A stretch of DNA of 22,254 nt from a virus. This document shows, one piece after another, positions 14,850 to 21,518 of the stretch. Both the position numbers and the translations under genes were made by a program. Below the pieces are notes generated by a model. It was not told where the DNA came from and did no database searches. It worked only from the letters and a program-made list of their open reading frames with translations. The first letter of the stretch is position 1; each line of letters starts with the position of its first letter. The DNA lies in IMG/VR virus record IMGVR_UViG_3300027123_000198, positions 1 to 22,254 of that record. The stretch is one strand, 5' to 3'.

Positions 14850-14855
14850 ATATAA
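14844..14855 (+). promoter_or_regulatory. Candidate late promoter before the 500-residue unknown gene
   Basis: GGTTAAATATAA contains the stop codon of the spike gene and the shared octamer TTAAATAT. It lies about 20 bases before the likely start. Recurrence and position are the only evidence. Confidence 0.35.
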
Positions 14856-14875
14856 TTTATTTTGTGATGAATATT

Positions 14876-16378
14876 ATGAACTTCAAAAAACACTTATTAT
14901 TTGCATTGTCGGAAGGAAAAATAGATGATGTTAATGACAAATATACAGAACTACCAGAAAACGAAAAACAAAATGTTCTAAAAGCTATACCACATGGAAA
15001 TGCACAACATTATGATTGGGCACTAAAACATCATTCCCAATCACCTTTGGACTTAAATGATTTACATAACACATTAAAGACATTCAATGATAATAAAGAC
15101 AAATTATCAAAGAAAAATATACATCATTATAAATCATTTAGTGATCTAAAACAAACAGTAAGCCAATTTAAACCAAAGCCAAAAGATCATACGGTAGTTT
15201 ATGATTCCCCTACGTTGAGAATTACACAACACCACACACACCAATCCGCAATTGAAGGTGGGACACTTAAAAAAGAAAACCCACATTGTCAAGAGCTAAA
15301 TGGGAAAGCAAAATGGTGTGTTTCCGCCGATTCGTCTACTGGCAAAACAAGATTCGATAGTTATACAAAAAATGGCTCAGCCCCCTTGTATACCATTGAT
15401 GATAAAACAAACAAAAGAAAATATGCACTGGTTGCTGATAAGGCACAAGGAATAGATGCTGCCGAAATTAGAGATGAACATAATAATTATCCCCATTATA
15501 AAATGGAAAATGACGATTATGAGCGTCATATTAGTAAAAATCCTGATGATCATGAAATACATCATTTTATAAAAAAATATCCTGAATTAATGCATACCCC
15601 TTTGAAATCTTTCCTTTCAGGTGAAGATAGCAAAAAATACAAAGAAGTAAGGAATCGCATTTTGAGCGGTGAATATACTGATAAAGATGTTGATACAGTT
15701 TTTTCTGACCCACAACATGACACTGCACGTTATGCAATTGCAAGAGAAAATCCACAAGACATTAAACAACATCATATTGATAAATTTATGGAAAATGATT
15801 ACAAAGCAGAAAGTTTAACAAGGGAAGAATTAACAAATCATCCACTTATGCATTCAGGTCATATTTCAACATTAATGAAATCAAAAGACACAAATACTAT
15901 TTTAACCACATTAAAAAATGATAATATAAAACCAGAACATCTAATGCATGCGCTTGATATAGATCATTACAAAATACAAGTTACTGCAATAAAACATAAA
16001 AACGCAGACCAAGAAGTTTACAAAAAAGCTATTAGTTCAGTTAATTATATTCAAAGTCCTGTTGGTGTTAATGAACACATATCGAATCATATACCATTAG
16101 ACAAAATGGATAATGACACACTAAATCATTATTTTAAAAGCCGTTCTACTAACACTGATAATAAAGTTCATATATTAAAAACTAATCCATCATTAACAAC
16201 CGAAAATGTATATAACGCTTATAAACATGGTTTCAAACCACAAATAATTGCAGCATTACAACATCCAGCCGCTTCTAAGGAAATGTTGGAAAGAGCTAAA
16301 ACTGTTGGTAGTGCTGAAATAAAACAAGTTGCAGAAGCAGAATACAATAAACGTTACCCAAATGAAAAAGGCTCTTAA
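14876..16378 (+). CDS. Unknown 500-residue protein with capsid-targeting-like N-terminus and helical repeats
   Basis: Not recognised as a named family. From the ATG at 14876 it begins MNFKKHLLFALSEGK, which resembles the T4 capsid-targeting peptide (MKTYQEFIAE) including an L-x-E site for prohead protease at 11-13. Alternative starts are ATG 14867 and GTG 14864; none has a strong ribosome site. Around residues 145-185 is a Cys/Trp segment (CQELNGKAKWCVSADSS, then F-SYTKNGSAPLYTI), a G-x-x-WC-S plus Y-x-x-x-G-x-x-LY-I pattern I have seen in large phage proteins of unknown role. The last 250 residues look like an alpha-solenoid of about 30-35-residue helical units (for example DTARYAIARENPQDIKQHHI). 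The protein is rich in His and Lys. It may be an internal head protein. Its stop lies in the terminator loop. Confidence 0.8.
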   Translation: MNFKKHLLFALSEGKIDDVNDKYTELPENEKQNVLKAIPHGNAQHYDWALKHHSQSPLDLNDLHNTLKTFNDNKDKLSKKNIHHYKSFSDLKQTVSQFKPKPKDHTVVYDSPTLRITQHHTHQSAIEGGTLKKENPHCQELNGKAKWCVSADSSTGKTRFDSYTKNGSAPLYTIDDKTNKRKYALVADKAQGIDAAEIRDEHNNYPHYKMENDDYERHISKNPDDHEIHHFIKKYPELMHTPLKSFLSGEDSKKYKEVRNRILSGEYTDKDVDTVFSDPQHDTARYAIARENPQDIKQHHIDKFMENDYKAESLTREELTNHPLMHSGHISTLMKSKDTNTILTTLKNDNIKPEHLMHALDIDHYKIQVTAIKHKNADQEVYKKAISSVNYIQSPVGVNEHISNHIPLDKMDNDTLNHYFKSRSTNTDNKVHILKTNPSLTTENVYNAYKHGFKPQIIAALQHPAASKEMLERAKTVGSAEIKQVAEAEYNKRYPNEKGS

Positions 16379-16393
16379 TGAGCCTTTTTCATT
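16361..16393. terminator. Bidirectional terminator shared by two convergent genes
   Basis: AATGAAAAAGGCTC and GAGCCTTTTTCATT form a perfect 14-base-pair stem with a 5-base loop. The plus-strand stop codon is in the loop and the minus-strand stop codon in the right arm, so the terminator is wholly inside the ends of two genes. T-runs exist on both strands. Confidence 0.92.
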
Positions 16394-16769
16394 CTTGATC
16401 TAAAACTAATGGTTTTATAATTACAGGGTATCGTGAATCAATCAAAACCATATTTCCATGCGTAAACTCCAATAATACTGGATGAATAACACAGAACTTA
16501 TGATTATAGGGTGAATGCGTATAACGCAACATACTAAAAACATCAACAAAACGTAAATCACCAAATGGGATTGCCAAATAAACATTCTTGACATTTCCAA
16601 ATATTTCATTCATCCCAGCTTTTAAGTCATGCGCCTTGAAATAAGCATTCTTTGAAACATGATCAACGAAATGATCTAAGTCGCCATAACCTCTTTCACG
16701 TATTATTTTTTCTGCATCAATATTAAACATATATTTGCCAACATCATCTTCATAGTTAAACATGTCCAT
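16389..16769 (-). CDS. Hypothetical protein after the dNMP-kinase-like gene
   Basis: Unrecognised 126-residue protein starting MDMFNYEDDVGKYMF. The ATG shares one base with the stop of the preceding gene (TGATG) and follows AGGAG; a GTG three bases earlier is possible. The first half is helical and charged (DAEKIIRERGYGDLDHFVDHV), the second half is beta-rich with aromatic strands (NVYLAIPFGDLRFVDVFSML, KFCVIHPVLLEF, NMVLIDSRYPVII). No known motif and no membrane segment. It forms a two-gene unit with the kinase-like gene, which suggests a role in nucleotide metabolism or modification, but this is guesswork from position. Confidence 0.75.
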   Translation of the reverse strand: MDMFNYEDDVGKYMFNIDAEKIIRERGYGDLDHFVDHVSKNAYFKAHDLKAGMNEIFGNVKNVYLAIPFGDLRFVDVFSMLRYTHSPYNHKFCVIHPVLLEFTHGNMVLIDSRYPVIIKPLVLDQE

Positions 16770-17419
16770 CACACAACTCCTTTCTTATTCTGATATATTC
16801 TTTCATCATTAAATGTTAACACCAATTGTTTTGCGAACTCTTTCATATAATGTTCAGGTTTGTTGTGATGATACCAAATATCTTTCTCAGTATAACTATT
16901 CTCCAATGTTTTTTCCCTACCCATAAAAATTGATTTTTTTAAGTTTGCCATCTTATAAGTGAAATGGTCAGTCTTATCAACAGGCTTAACTGTTTCAAAA
17001 TTGAATATCACATTACAATTAAAACGTTTGATAACATCTAATTGATGGACTGTTCTTATGTCGGGAATAATAATGTAAAAATCATAAGTGGGACGTTTTT
17101 TGGCAACCTCTTGAAACTCAGTCAATTTTGCAGACATAACTTCATCCCACAAAATACCATCTCCTAACAAGTAAAGTTGTTCTGTGAGTGTGGACTTGTT
17201 GATGTTTAGTTTTTTGTTATGCGCTAATTCCGTAATGAAAGAAACTGTTTTTTCAATGGAATGTGAGAAGTTTTCAATGAAAACTTGAAGATATTTTCGA
17301 TAATTTGGTGTTTTATAAAATTCTTTGTAGGTTTGGTCTAAAAAAGTTTGTAAATGTGCCGCCATACGACGATTTCTGTTCAAATCATTTCCAGTTATTC
17401 CAATAACATACAAAGTCAT
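16769..17419 (-). CDS. Deoxynucleoside monophosphate kinase-like protein with degenerate P-loop
   Basis: The 216-residue layout follows T4 gp1 (dNMP kinase): an N-terminal hydrophobic strand (TLYVIGITG), a central G-DG-LW-EV helix region near 86-95, then YDFYIIIPDIRTVHQLDVIKRF (112-133), which parallels the YDYYVVPDTRQDHEMDAARAM segment of T4 gp1, followed by a strand (NVIFNF), and a late DIWYHHNKPEHYMKEF that parallels the D--ITNDGS-EELF end. The Walker A loop is not intact: T4 has a G-x-x-x-x-GKD-T loop, whereas this protein has GITGNDLNRNRR with no GK[ST]. It is therefore either an inactive relative, a kinase with an altered loop, or a different P-loop-like protein. It starts six bases after a strong GGGAG site. 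Confidence 0.5.
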   Translation of the reverse strand: MTLYVIGITGNDLNRNRRMAAHLQTFLDQTYKEFYKTPNYRKYLQVFIENFSHSIEKTVSFITELAHNKKLNINKSTLTEQLYLLGDGILWDEVMSAKLTEFQEVAKKRPTYDFYIIIPDIRTVHQLDVIKRFNCNVIFNFETVKPVDKTDHFTYKMANLKKSIFMGREKTLENSYTEKDIWYHHNKPEHYMKEFAKQLVLTFNDERIYQNKKGVV

Positions 17420-17450
17420 ACTCTACTCCCAATATCATGTGTAAGTGTAA

Positions 17451-17483
17451 CACAAAAAACAATTGATGTCTACTAGAGACATC
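17451..17483 (-). terminator. Terminator of the neck operon
   Basis: On the minus strand GATGTCT-CTAGT-AGACATC forms a seven-base-pair stem followed by AATTGTTTTTTG. It lies 42 bases past the stop of the gp14-like gene. The rest of the gap 17420-17524 is AT-rich; it must hold the promoter for the kinase-like gene, but I see no convincing -35/-10 pair. Confidence 0.75.
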
Positions 17484-17524
17484 TTATTTAATTTATGCTA
17501 CACTTGATATGTATAATTAGAAAA

Positions 17525-18376
17525 TTAAAGCTCGGAGAATGGATTGTCTTCACTGAAATCGACCAATGTAGACTCCTTTGTTTTCAAATACGAATTGTCA
17601 TTCATGCTACTGTCATTAGCCACATCATTAATAACCCCAGCAATATTTCTCGAAACTACACCATTTGTTAAAGGTAATGTCGAAGACATTTGACCTTGGC
17701 TATTAGTTATGACAACCACATTATTCAATGAATTGTATGATATAACTTCGGCAGTAAACCCATTGGTTTGTGTTACCGTATCACCCATAGAGAAATTACC
17801 AACACCAACCGCCAATTGTATTTCAGTTGCCAAATAGTTAATATCGAAACCGTCAATTTCAGAATCACCTGTTTCAAACTTCTCACCATTGAACTTGAAT
17901 ACACGACATGAAATTTCCCATGAATAACGTTCACCTAATGTAGAAAAGTTTTCATTCTGATTCACATATGTAATTTCAAATACTCGCTGACGCTCATCAA
18001 CAGCAAATGGTATGTAAATCAAATCTCCTTCACGTGGTATAACTATTTCTGGATTAGCCGCTGTTACAGTTTGTTCAAAACGTTTTCTTGCACAAGATAA
18101 TGTTAACTCTTCTGATATTTGCAAACCAAACTTACTCAACATCTGGGAACCACCAAATCCGTCATAACTCTTGACATAAAACTCTAGCGTTATGGCTTGT
18201 TCAAAAGATGAATGGGTATCTTCACCATAAAATGAATCAAAGTTCATCAAAGAACGAGGAAGATATTTTAAATCTATGCCAGATATTTGTATCGTTTCAG
18301 CCGTCAAAGAATGTATTAAATCTTGTTCGGCTGCATACGCTGAATAGTTTGATATGAAATATGGATTGGTTGCCAT
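17525..18376 (-). CDS. Neck protein gp14-like (head completion / tail joining)
   Basis: Member of the T4 gp14 neck family, which with gp13 closes the filled head and accepts the tail. Matching points with T4 gp14: NPYFI-NY near the start, L--SL-AETIQISGID--YLPR (LVAESIQMRGVECYYVPR in T4), FGED / YGED, F-Y-KSYDGFGG with SKFGLQISEELTLS (SNFGMQVQDEVTLS in T4), PREGDLIY-P and FEI--V----F--LG. Length is 283 against 256; the excess is a C-terminal segment (about 188-245) with a F-MGDTVTQT-G--AEV layout typical of small beta-barrel add-ons. The ATG is preceded by AAGG and lies three bases after the upstream gene's stop. It is the last gene of the neck operon. Confidence 0.9.
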   Translation of the reverse strand: MATNPYFISNYSAYAAEQDLIHSLTAETIQISGIDLKYLPRSLMNFDSFYGEDTHSSFEQAITLEFYVKSYDGFGGSQMLSKFGLQISEELTLSCARKRFEQTVTAANPEIVIPREGDLIYIPFAVDERQRVFEITYVNQNENFSTLGERYSWEISCRVFKFNGEKFETGDSEIDGFDINYLATEIQLAVGVGNFSMGDTVTQTNGFTAEVISYNSLNNVVVITNSQGQMSSTLPLTNGVVSRNIAGVINDVANDSSMNDNSYLKTKESTLVDFSEDNPFSEL

Positions 18377-18379
18377 AAT

Positions 18380-18847
18380 TTACCTTTGTTGTTTCTGTGT
18401 TTCTAGTACAATTACACGGTTGGCAACGCCTTCAATAGAATCTCTTGCCTTCTTAACTTGATCGCCGTAATCATTGATCCACCACACAACAATACTCTGA
18501 AATATCGCAAACAAAAAAAGTCCAACATACATTCCACCATTAAACTTTTCAACAAATCCATTCTGTTTGTCAATTTCTTTGTTGGCTTTATCTAAATCAG
18601 TTTTTAATGTTTCAATTTCTTTTGTAGTGTCTTTCTTCAAATCATCTAACTCTTTGGCAAAGTTATTTTGAATAGATGATACTTGCGCATGTAAATTATT
18701 GTATTTCTCTTGCAAAACCAATAATGAACTCAAGTTTTGTGTTTGTTTGTCTAACACAGACTTTATTTCTTCTAATACTTGTGCTGTTGTATCAAGTCTA
18801 AAAAGTATTAACGGAATTTGGTTTTCCAAATTTTTTTCAGGCTCCAT
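18380..18847 (-). CDS. Coiled-coil protein with one membrane segment
   Basis: Unrecognised 155-residue protein. From ATG 18847 (GGGGA seven bases upstream; a TTG at 18868 is less likely) it begins MEPEKNLENQIPL, then a long coiled coil (about residues 20-95, rich in heptads such as LDDLKKDTTKEIETLKTDL), one hydrophobic segment around residues 103-124 (GGMYVGLFLFAIFQSIVVWW), and a short polar tail that is again helical. A cytoplasmic or periplasmic coiled coil anchored by a C-terminal helix would suit a holin-associated, spanin-like or superinfection-exclusion role, but there is no lipobox or signal peptide. It sits directly before gp14 and behind its own candidate late promoter. Confidence 0.75.
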   Translation of the reverse strand: MEPEKNLENQIPLILFRLDTTAQVLEEIKSVLDKQTQNLSSLLVLQEKYNNLHAQVSSIQNNFAKELDDLKKDTTKEIETLKTDLDKANKEIDKQNGFVEKFNGGMYVGLFLFAIFQSIVVWWINDYGDQVKKARDSIEGVANRVIVLETQKQQR

Positions 18848-18877
18848 TACCAGTTCCCCAATAAGCAAAATTTCTTA

Positions 18878-18890
18878 CCCATATTTAAAG
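18878..18890 (-). promoter_or_regulatory. Candidate late promoter inside the neck operon
   Basis: On the minus strand CTTTAAATATGGG lies about 31 bases before the start of the coiled-coil membrane protein, in a 59-base gap that is otherwise gene-free. It shares twelve bases with the site before gp53. This would allow separate late expression of the membrane protein and gp14. Confidence 0.45.
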
Positions 18891-18906
18891 GTTCTGGTAA
18901 TTTCAT

Positions 18907-19134
18907 TCAGGATTGTTTGTTTAACATCTCTAACATTAATGTTTCAAGTTTTTCTAAACGAGATTCTAATTCATTGATATGTTTCTGTTGCATTTTTTCC
19001 TTTTCACGCTTTTCAACAAAACGCTTGTATTCAGTAGTGGCTGTATTGATAACCGCACCTGTCTTGTGGTCACGAATTAATTCACTGTGTCCTTCAATAT
19101 GTATTACAGCATCTGCCGGTATATTATTTTTCAC
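18907..19134 (-). CDS. Small protein with HIEGHSxLIRD motif and coiled-coil tail
   Basis: Begins at a GTG (19134) with GGGG seven bases upstream; a TTG at 19161 would add nine residues but has a poor ribosome site. With GTG the overlap with the previous gene is 11 bases. The 75-residue protein has a short beta-like front (DAVIHIEGHSELIRDHKTGAVINT), then EYKRFVEKREKEKM and a two-heptad coiled coil (INELESRLEKLETLMLEML). I recall similar short proteins with a G-x-x-x-x-RD-x-x-x-GA-x-x-N-T pattern in T4-like phages, without a known role. It lacks a lipobox, so it is not an obvious outer spanin despite following an inner-spanin-like gene. Confidence 0.7.
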   Translation of the reverse strand: MKNNIPADAVIHIEGHSELIRDHKTGAVINTATTEYKRFVEKREKEKMQQKHINELESRLEKLETLMLEMLNKQS

Positions 19135-19480
19135 AAACCAACCCCATAGATTTCTTTTCAATACACTCTAACACCGATATGTAAGTATCGGTATATTCAA
19201 CCTTTTGTTGTTCAACAGGTTTTGATTGTATGTCTTTTAATTTCTTGCTCAATTGAACTTGATTGTTATATTGACTTATTTCTAATTGACTTATCTTATC
19301 TCTAAAATCATTCTGGAATTTATTGGAAGCCTCAATATCCTTGTTCATTTGTTGTATCTGTTCATTCGCTTGTGATAACTCTTTCGACAATTCGTGGTTC
19401 AAACGAAACTGCATCCACACAAACCCTAACAAAACAATCAATAACAAACCAGATAGTATTTGTAATCTTATATTACCCAT
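19124..19480 (-). CDS. Single-pass membrane protein with coiled coil (inner-spanin-like)
   Basis: A 118-residue protein with AAGG six bases before its ATG. Residues 5-23 (RLQILSGLLLIVLLGFVW) form one N-terminal membrane helix, followed by a long Gln/Asn/Lys-rich coiled coil (about 28-85) and a short tail with two Cys (VLECIEKKSMGLVCEK). This N-in, C-out layout is that of inner-membrane spanins (Rz type), which help disrupt the outer membrane at lysis. No partner lipoprotein is recognisable nearby, so the role is uncertain; a membrane-anchored scaffold or exclusion protein would look the same. Confidence 0.7.
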   Translation of the reverse strand: MGNIRLQILSGLLLIVLLGFVWMQFRLNHELSKELSQANEQIQQMNKDIEASNKFQNDFRDKISQLEISQYNNQVQLSKKLKDIQSKPVEQQKVEYTDTYISVLECIEKKSMGLVCEK

Positions 19481-19481
19481 A

Positions 19482-19739
19482 TTACACCTTCTTGGTTAAA
19501 CTATCAACCAAATGTTCCAAAAACGCCTTTTTCTTAATTGGGGTGTTTGCAGTAGTCATTGCAGAAGGTGTTATAGGAGGAACCAAATCCTTTATTTCAG
19601 CACTTTCTGTTTTTGCATTCTTGTCTGTATATTCCTTTTGCATTTTCTGCGTTATAGCTATCTTCACGGGAATGGAAGCAGTTGTTGTTGCTGCCATGCC
19701 ATCCTCGCCTAAATTTGTTTTATTATCATTCGTATTCAT
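19482..19739 (-). CDS. Hypothetical small polar protein after gp13
   Basis: I take ATG 19739, six bases after the gp13 stop with GGA upstream; earlier in-frame starts at 19754 and 19844 would overlap gp13. The 85-residue protein is polar and Ala/Thr/Lys-rich with no clear fold: MNTNDNKTNLGEDGMAAT at the front, a possible helix in the middle (ITQKMQKEYTDKN), a Pro-rich linker (LVPPITPSAMTT) and a short C-terminal helix (KKAFLEHLVDSLTKKV). No motif recognised. Its stop lies one base before the start of the inner-spanin-like gene, consistent with operon coupling. Confidence 0.65.
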   Translation of the reverse strand: MNTNDNKTNLGEDGMAATTTASIPVKIAITQKMQKEYTDKNAKTESAEIKDLVPPITPSAMTTANTPIKKKAFLEHLVDSLTKKV

Positions 19740-19743
19740 TATA

Positions 19744-20496
19744 TTATCCAACATAAAAACCAAGTGGTTCGTCAAAGTTATAAATGTAGTCTTGCTTAAT
19801 CTGTGCAACTTCTTCAACCGCAGATTGATAGATTGCTTCGCCATTCAAAACAACACCACTAGGTAATGGAACATTCGCAAACTTGCGCAAATTATCTCCC
19901 CATTGACGTTTCACCATTGCAGCGGCCAATTCACGCAAGCGCCAATCACCCCATATTCCTGTATAAACACTAGGGTCTATAATAGCGTAGCATTCAACCA
20001 TGATATATTCACCAACACCAAAGCGCACTGTCCAATCTGTATCAATAAACAGCTTGTGACTATGTATACGATAACGGAACGGCGAATCAGGATTAAACAA
20101 ATAATTCATATCAGCCAAATATTGTTTGACAATAAAATAACTACTAGCACCACTTCCTGTCCCAGCCTGCGTCATTCCCAAAATGGCATCTGCTGTTATA
20201 TGGTATTGCACATTGAACAACATACCAGATGATGACATAGGGCTTGCGCCATAAACATTCAATACAGAAAATATATTGTCTGGCATAGTAATATAACGAT
20301 TATCAATATCAGTTTGCGTTAATTGATGAATGTAGAAAGTTCTTTCTTGAGCATCCAACGAATATTCTTGCCAATATTGCAATGCATCATCAATTGCATT
20401 GTCAATTTGTTGTGGGGCAATATTAATGGTTATTACAGGCGCACCACATCTTTCAAGACAATATTGTTTTAGTTCTTCACGATTGGATGGAATCAT
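19744..20496 (-). CDS. Neck protein gp13-like (head completion)
   Basis: Member of the T4 gp13 neck family, which binds the portal after packaging. The N-terminus NREELKQYCLERCGAPVITINIAPQQIDNAIDDALQYWQEYS follows the T4 gp13 start ([36 protein letters not shown]), then YI-MPDNIFSVLNVYG. The C-terminal half has DTDWTVRFGVGEYIMVECYAIIDP and a W-L--LA-A--K-QWG-NL-KF helix typical of adaptor-type head completion proteins. Length is 250 against 309. Its ATG overlaps the previous stop by four bases (ATGA). Unlike T4, four small genes separate it from gp14. Confidence 0.88.
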   Translation of the reverse strand: MIPSNREELKQYCLERCGAPVITINIAPQQIDNAIDDALQYWQEYSLDAQERTFYIHQLTQTDIDNRYITMPDNIFSVLNVYGASPMSSSGMLFNVQYHITADAILGMTQAGTGSGASSYFIVKQYLADMNYLFNPDSPFRYRIHSHKLFIDTDWTVRFGVGEYIMVECYAIIDPSVYTGIWGDWRLRELAAAMVKRQWGDNLRKFANVPLPSGVVLNGEAIYQSAVEEVAQIKQDYIYNFDEPLGFYVG

Positions 20497-20837
20497 TCTT
20501 TATCCCCAAACATTTCAGTAAGCTTTTCTTCAAATATTCTTCTATATAACATCTTCATCTTACGTCTAGAAAAATATGGCCTATAACGATAATCGTACTT
20601 AGCCTTCCTACTTTCGCTTATAGGAGCCTCTAGAGACATATCTGAGGGGTTGATAGTATCTGTGTCCAAAGTAGGCTGGAAGGTGCCTTCTGGGCTGTTT
20701 ATGAAGGGTTCTGTAGAGTTAGGTTGACCCGGTGTTGGATAGGTGAACCAAGTCCTTGCATTGTTCAGGACTTTGGCATTGTTATTTTGTTGATTGGTCA
20801 CTTGACGTGCCAATAATTCTTCAAATCTGTTTTCCAT
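20493..20837 (-). CDS. Hypothetical protein, first gene of the neck operon
   Basis: Unrecognised 114-residue protein. It starts with a helix (ENRFEELLARQVTNQQNNNAKV), has a Pro/Thr/Ser-rich disordered-looking middle (YPTPGQPNSTEPF, PEGTFQPTLDTDTIN), and ends in a strongly basic helix with many Arg and Tyr (DYRYRPYFSRRKMKMLYRRIFEEKL). It overlaps gp13 by four bases, so the two are translationally coupled. A small structural or assembly factor for the neck is plausible from position. GGCGGA precedes the ATG. Confidence 0.72.
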   Translation of the reverse strand: MENRFEELLARQVTNQQNNNAKVLNNARTWFTYPTPGQPNSTEPFINSPEGTFQPTLDTDTINPSDMSLEAPISESRKAKYDYRYRPYFSRRKMKMLYRRIFEEKLTEMFGDKE

Positions 20838-20864
20838 TTTTATCCGCCTGCATGTAGATATACG

Positions 20865-20873
20865 ATATTTATC
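20865..20873 (-). promoter_or_regulatory. Candidate late promoter of the neck operon
   Basis: GATAAATAT on the minus strand is one mismatch from the T4 late core TATAAATA and lies about 30 bases before the first neck-operon gene. Confidence 0.4.
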
Positions 20874-20888
20874 CTATTATTTTATCAA

Positions 20889-20900
20889 ATTAAATAAATT
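20889..20900 (+). promoter_or_regulatory. Candidate late promoter of the ADP-ribosyltransferase-like gene
   Basis: ATTAAATAAATT lies about 20 bases before the gene on the plus strand, back to back with the minus-strand site. It is a looser match to the TTAAATAT family. Confidence 0.3.
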
Positions 20901-20918
20901 ATCTAAAAGGAGTTGTAT

Positions 20919-21518
20919 ATGAATTTCTTGCAATATTTGGTTGAAAATTATGACCTTGATTATCATGCTTTGGAACATGCTTATAAAAAATCCGCAGATC
21001 ATTATTTTGAACATGGAAGTTATGATGAAAAATTAAAAACAAATGTTTCAGATATGGAAAAGAAAGTCAATGATAAGTACATGGCAACACCTGCTCATGA
21101 ATTAGATAAAACATTACAACACTTAGATGATGTGCATGAAGATTTGAAAAACAAATATCATGAATCTACAAATCAAACACACAAAAATATCTATGGTAGA
21201 CTTTTAAATCATGCAAAAGGAATACGTTATAAATTGAGTTTGAAACAAAATCAAGAAAAAGTAGATTTGGCCCCAGAAACATATCATGGAAAACACGAAG
21301 CACCCGGTATAGAAGGTAATGCACCATTACATGACCTTACACATAATGGAATATACCCTAATGACATTTATACACACATGCACCAATATCGCTCAGGGGA
21401 TGATAGTGATTTTGAATCCATGTCTGTTATTTCAAATGTAAAGAATAGACCAAATAGAATGGTGAAAATATATCGTGCGGTTCCTGACAATTTGACAGCA
21501 AAAGACCGTGCCCGGTAA
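20919..21518 (+). CDS. ADP-ribosyltransferase-like protein, N-terminal part (frame ends at a frameshift)
   Basis: AGGAG lies six bases before the ATG. The 199-residue frame begins MNFLQYLVENYD, which resembles a T4 capsid-targeting peptide with an L-x-E cleavage site (residues 7-9), then a long helical, charged region (20-110). The end, RMVKIYRAVPDN (180-191), is the opening strand of an ADP-ribosyltransferase fold with its NAD-binding Arg (186). The frame then stops at ...AKDRAR followed by TAA, before the rest of the domain. The missing part is found in the next frame immediately downstream. Skipping the T of this stop would read DRARKIAKKMKWMMDYHKIP as one continuous helix. So this is either a broken gene, a sequencing error, or a site of programmed +1 frameshifting. 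Confidence 0.7.
   Translation: MNFLQYLVENYDLDYHALEHAYKKSADHYFEHGSYDEKLKTNVSDMEKKVNDKYMATPAHELDKTLQHLDDVHEDLKNKYHESTNQTHKNIYGRLLNHAKGIRYKLSLKQNQEKVDLAPETYHGKHEAPGIEGNAPLHDLTHNGIYPNDIYTHMHQYRSGDDSDFESMSVISNVKNRPNRMVKIYRAVPDNLTAKDRAR

Noticed and set aside
17420-17524. A tRNA or small RNA gene in the gap upstream of the kinase-like gene
   Set aside because: The only stable structure is the seven-base-pair terminator stem; no cloverleaf could be drawn.
18380-19161. An inner/outer spanin pair
   Set aside because: The overlapping downstream protein has no signal peptide or lipobox, so only the inner-spanin-like half can be argued.
19372-19866. A 164-residue hydrophobic plus-strand reading frame
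   Set aside because: It lies opposite well-supported minus-strand genes with good ribosome sites and tight spacing; the hydrophobic look is the complement of Lys/Gln/Asn-rich coiled-coil codons.
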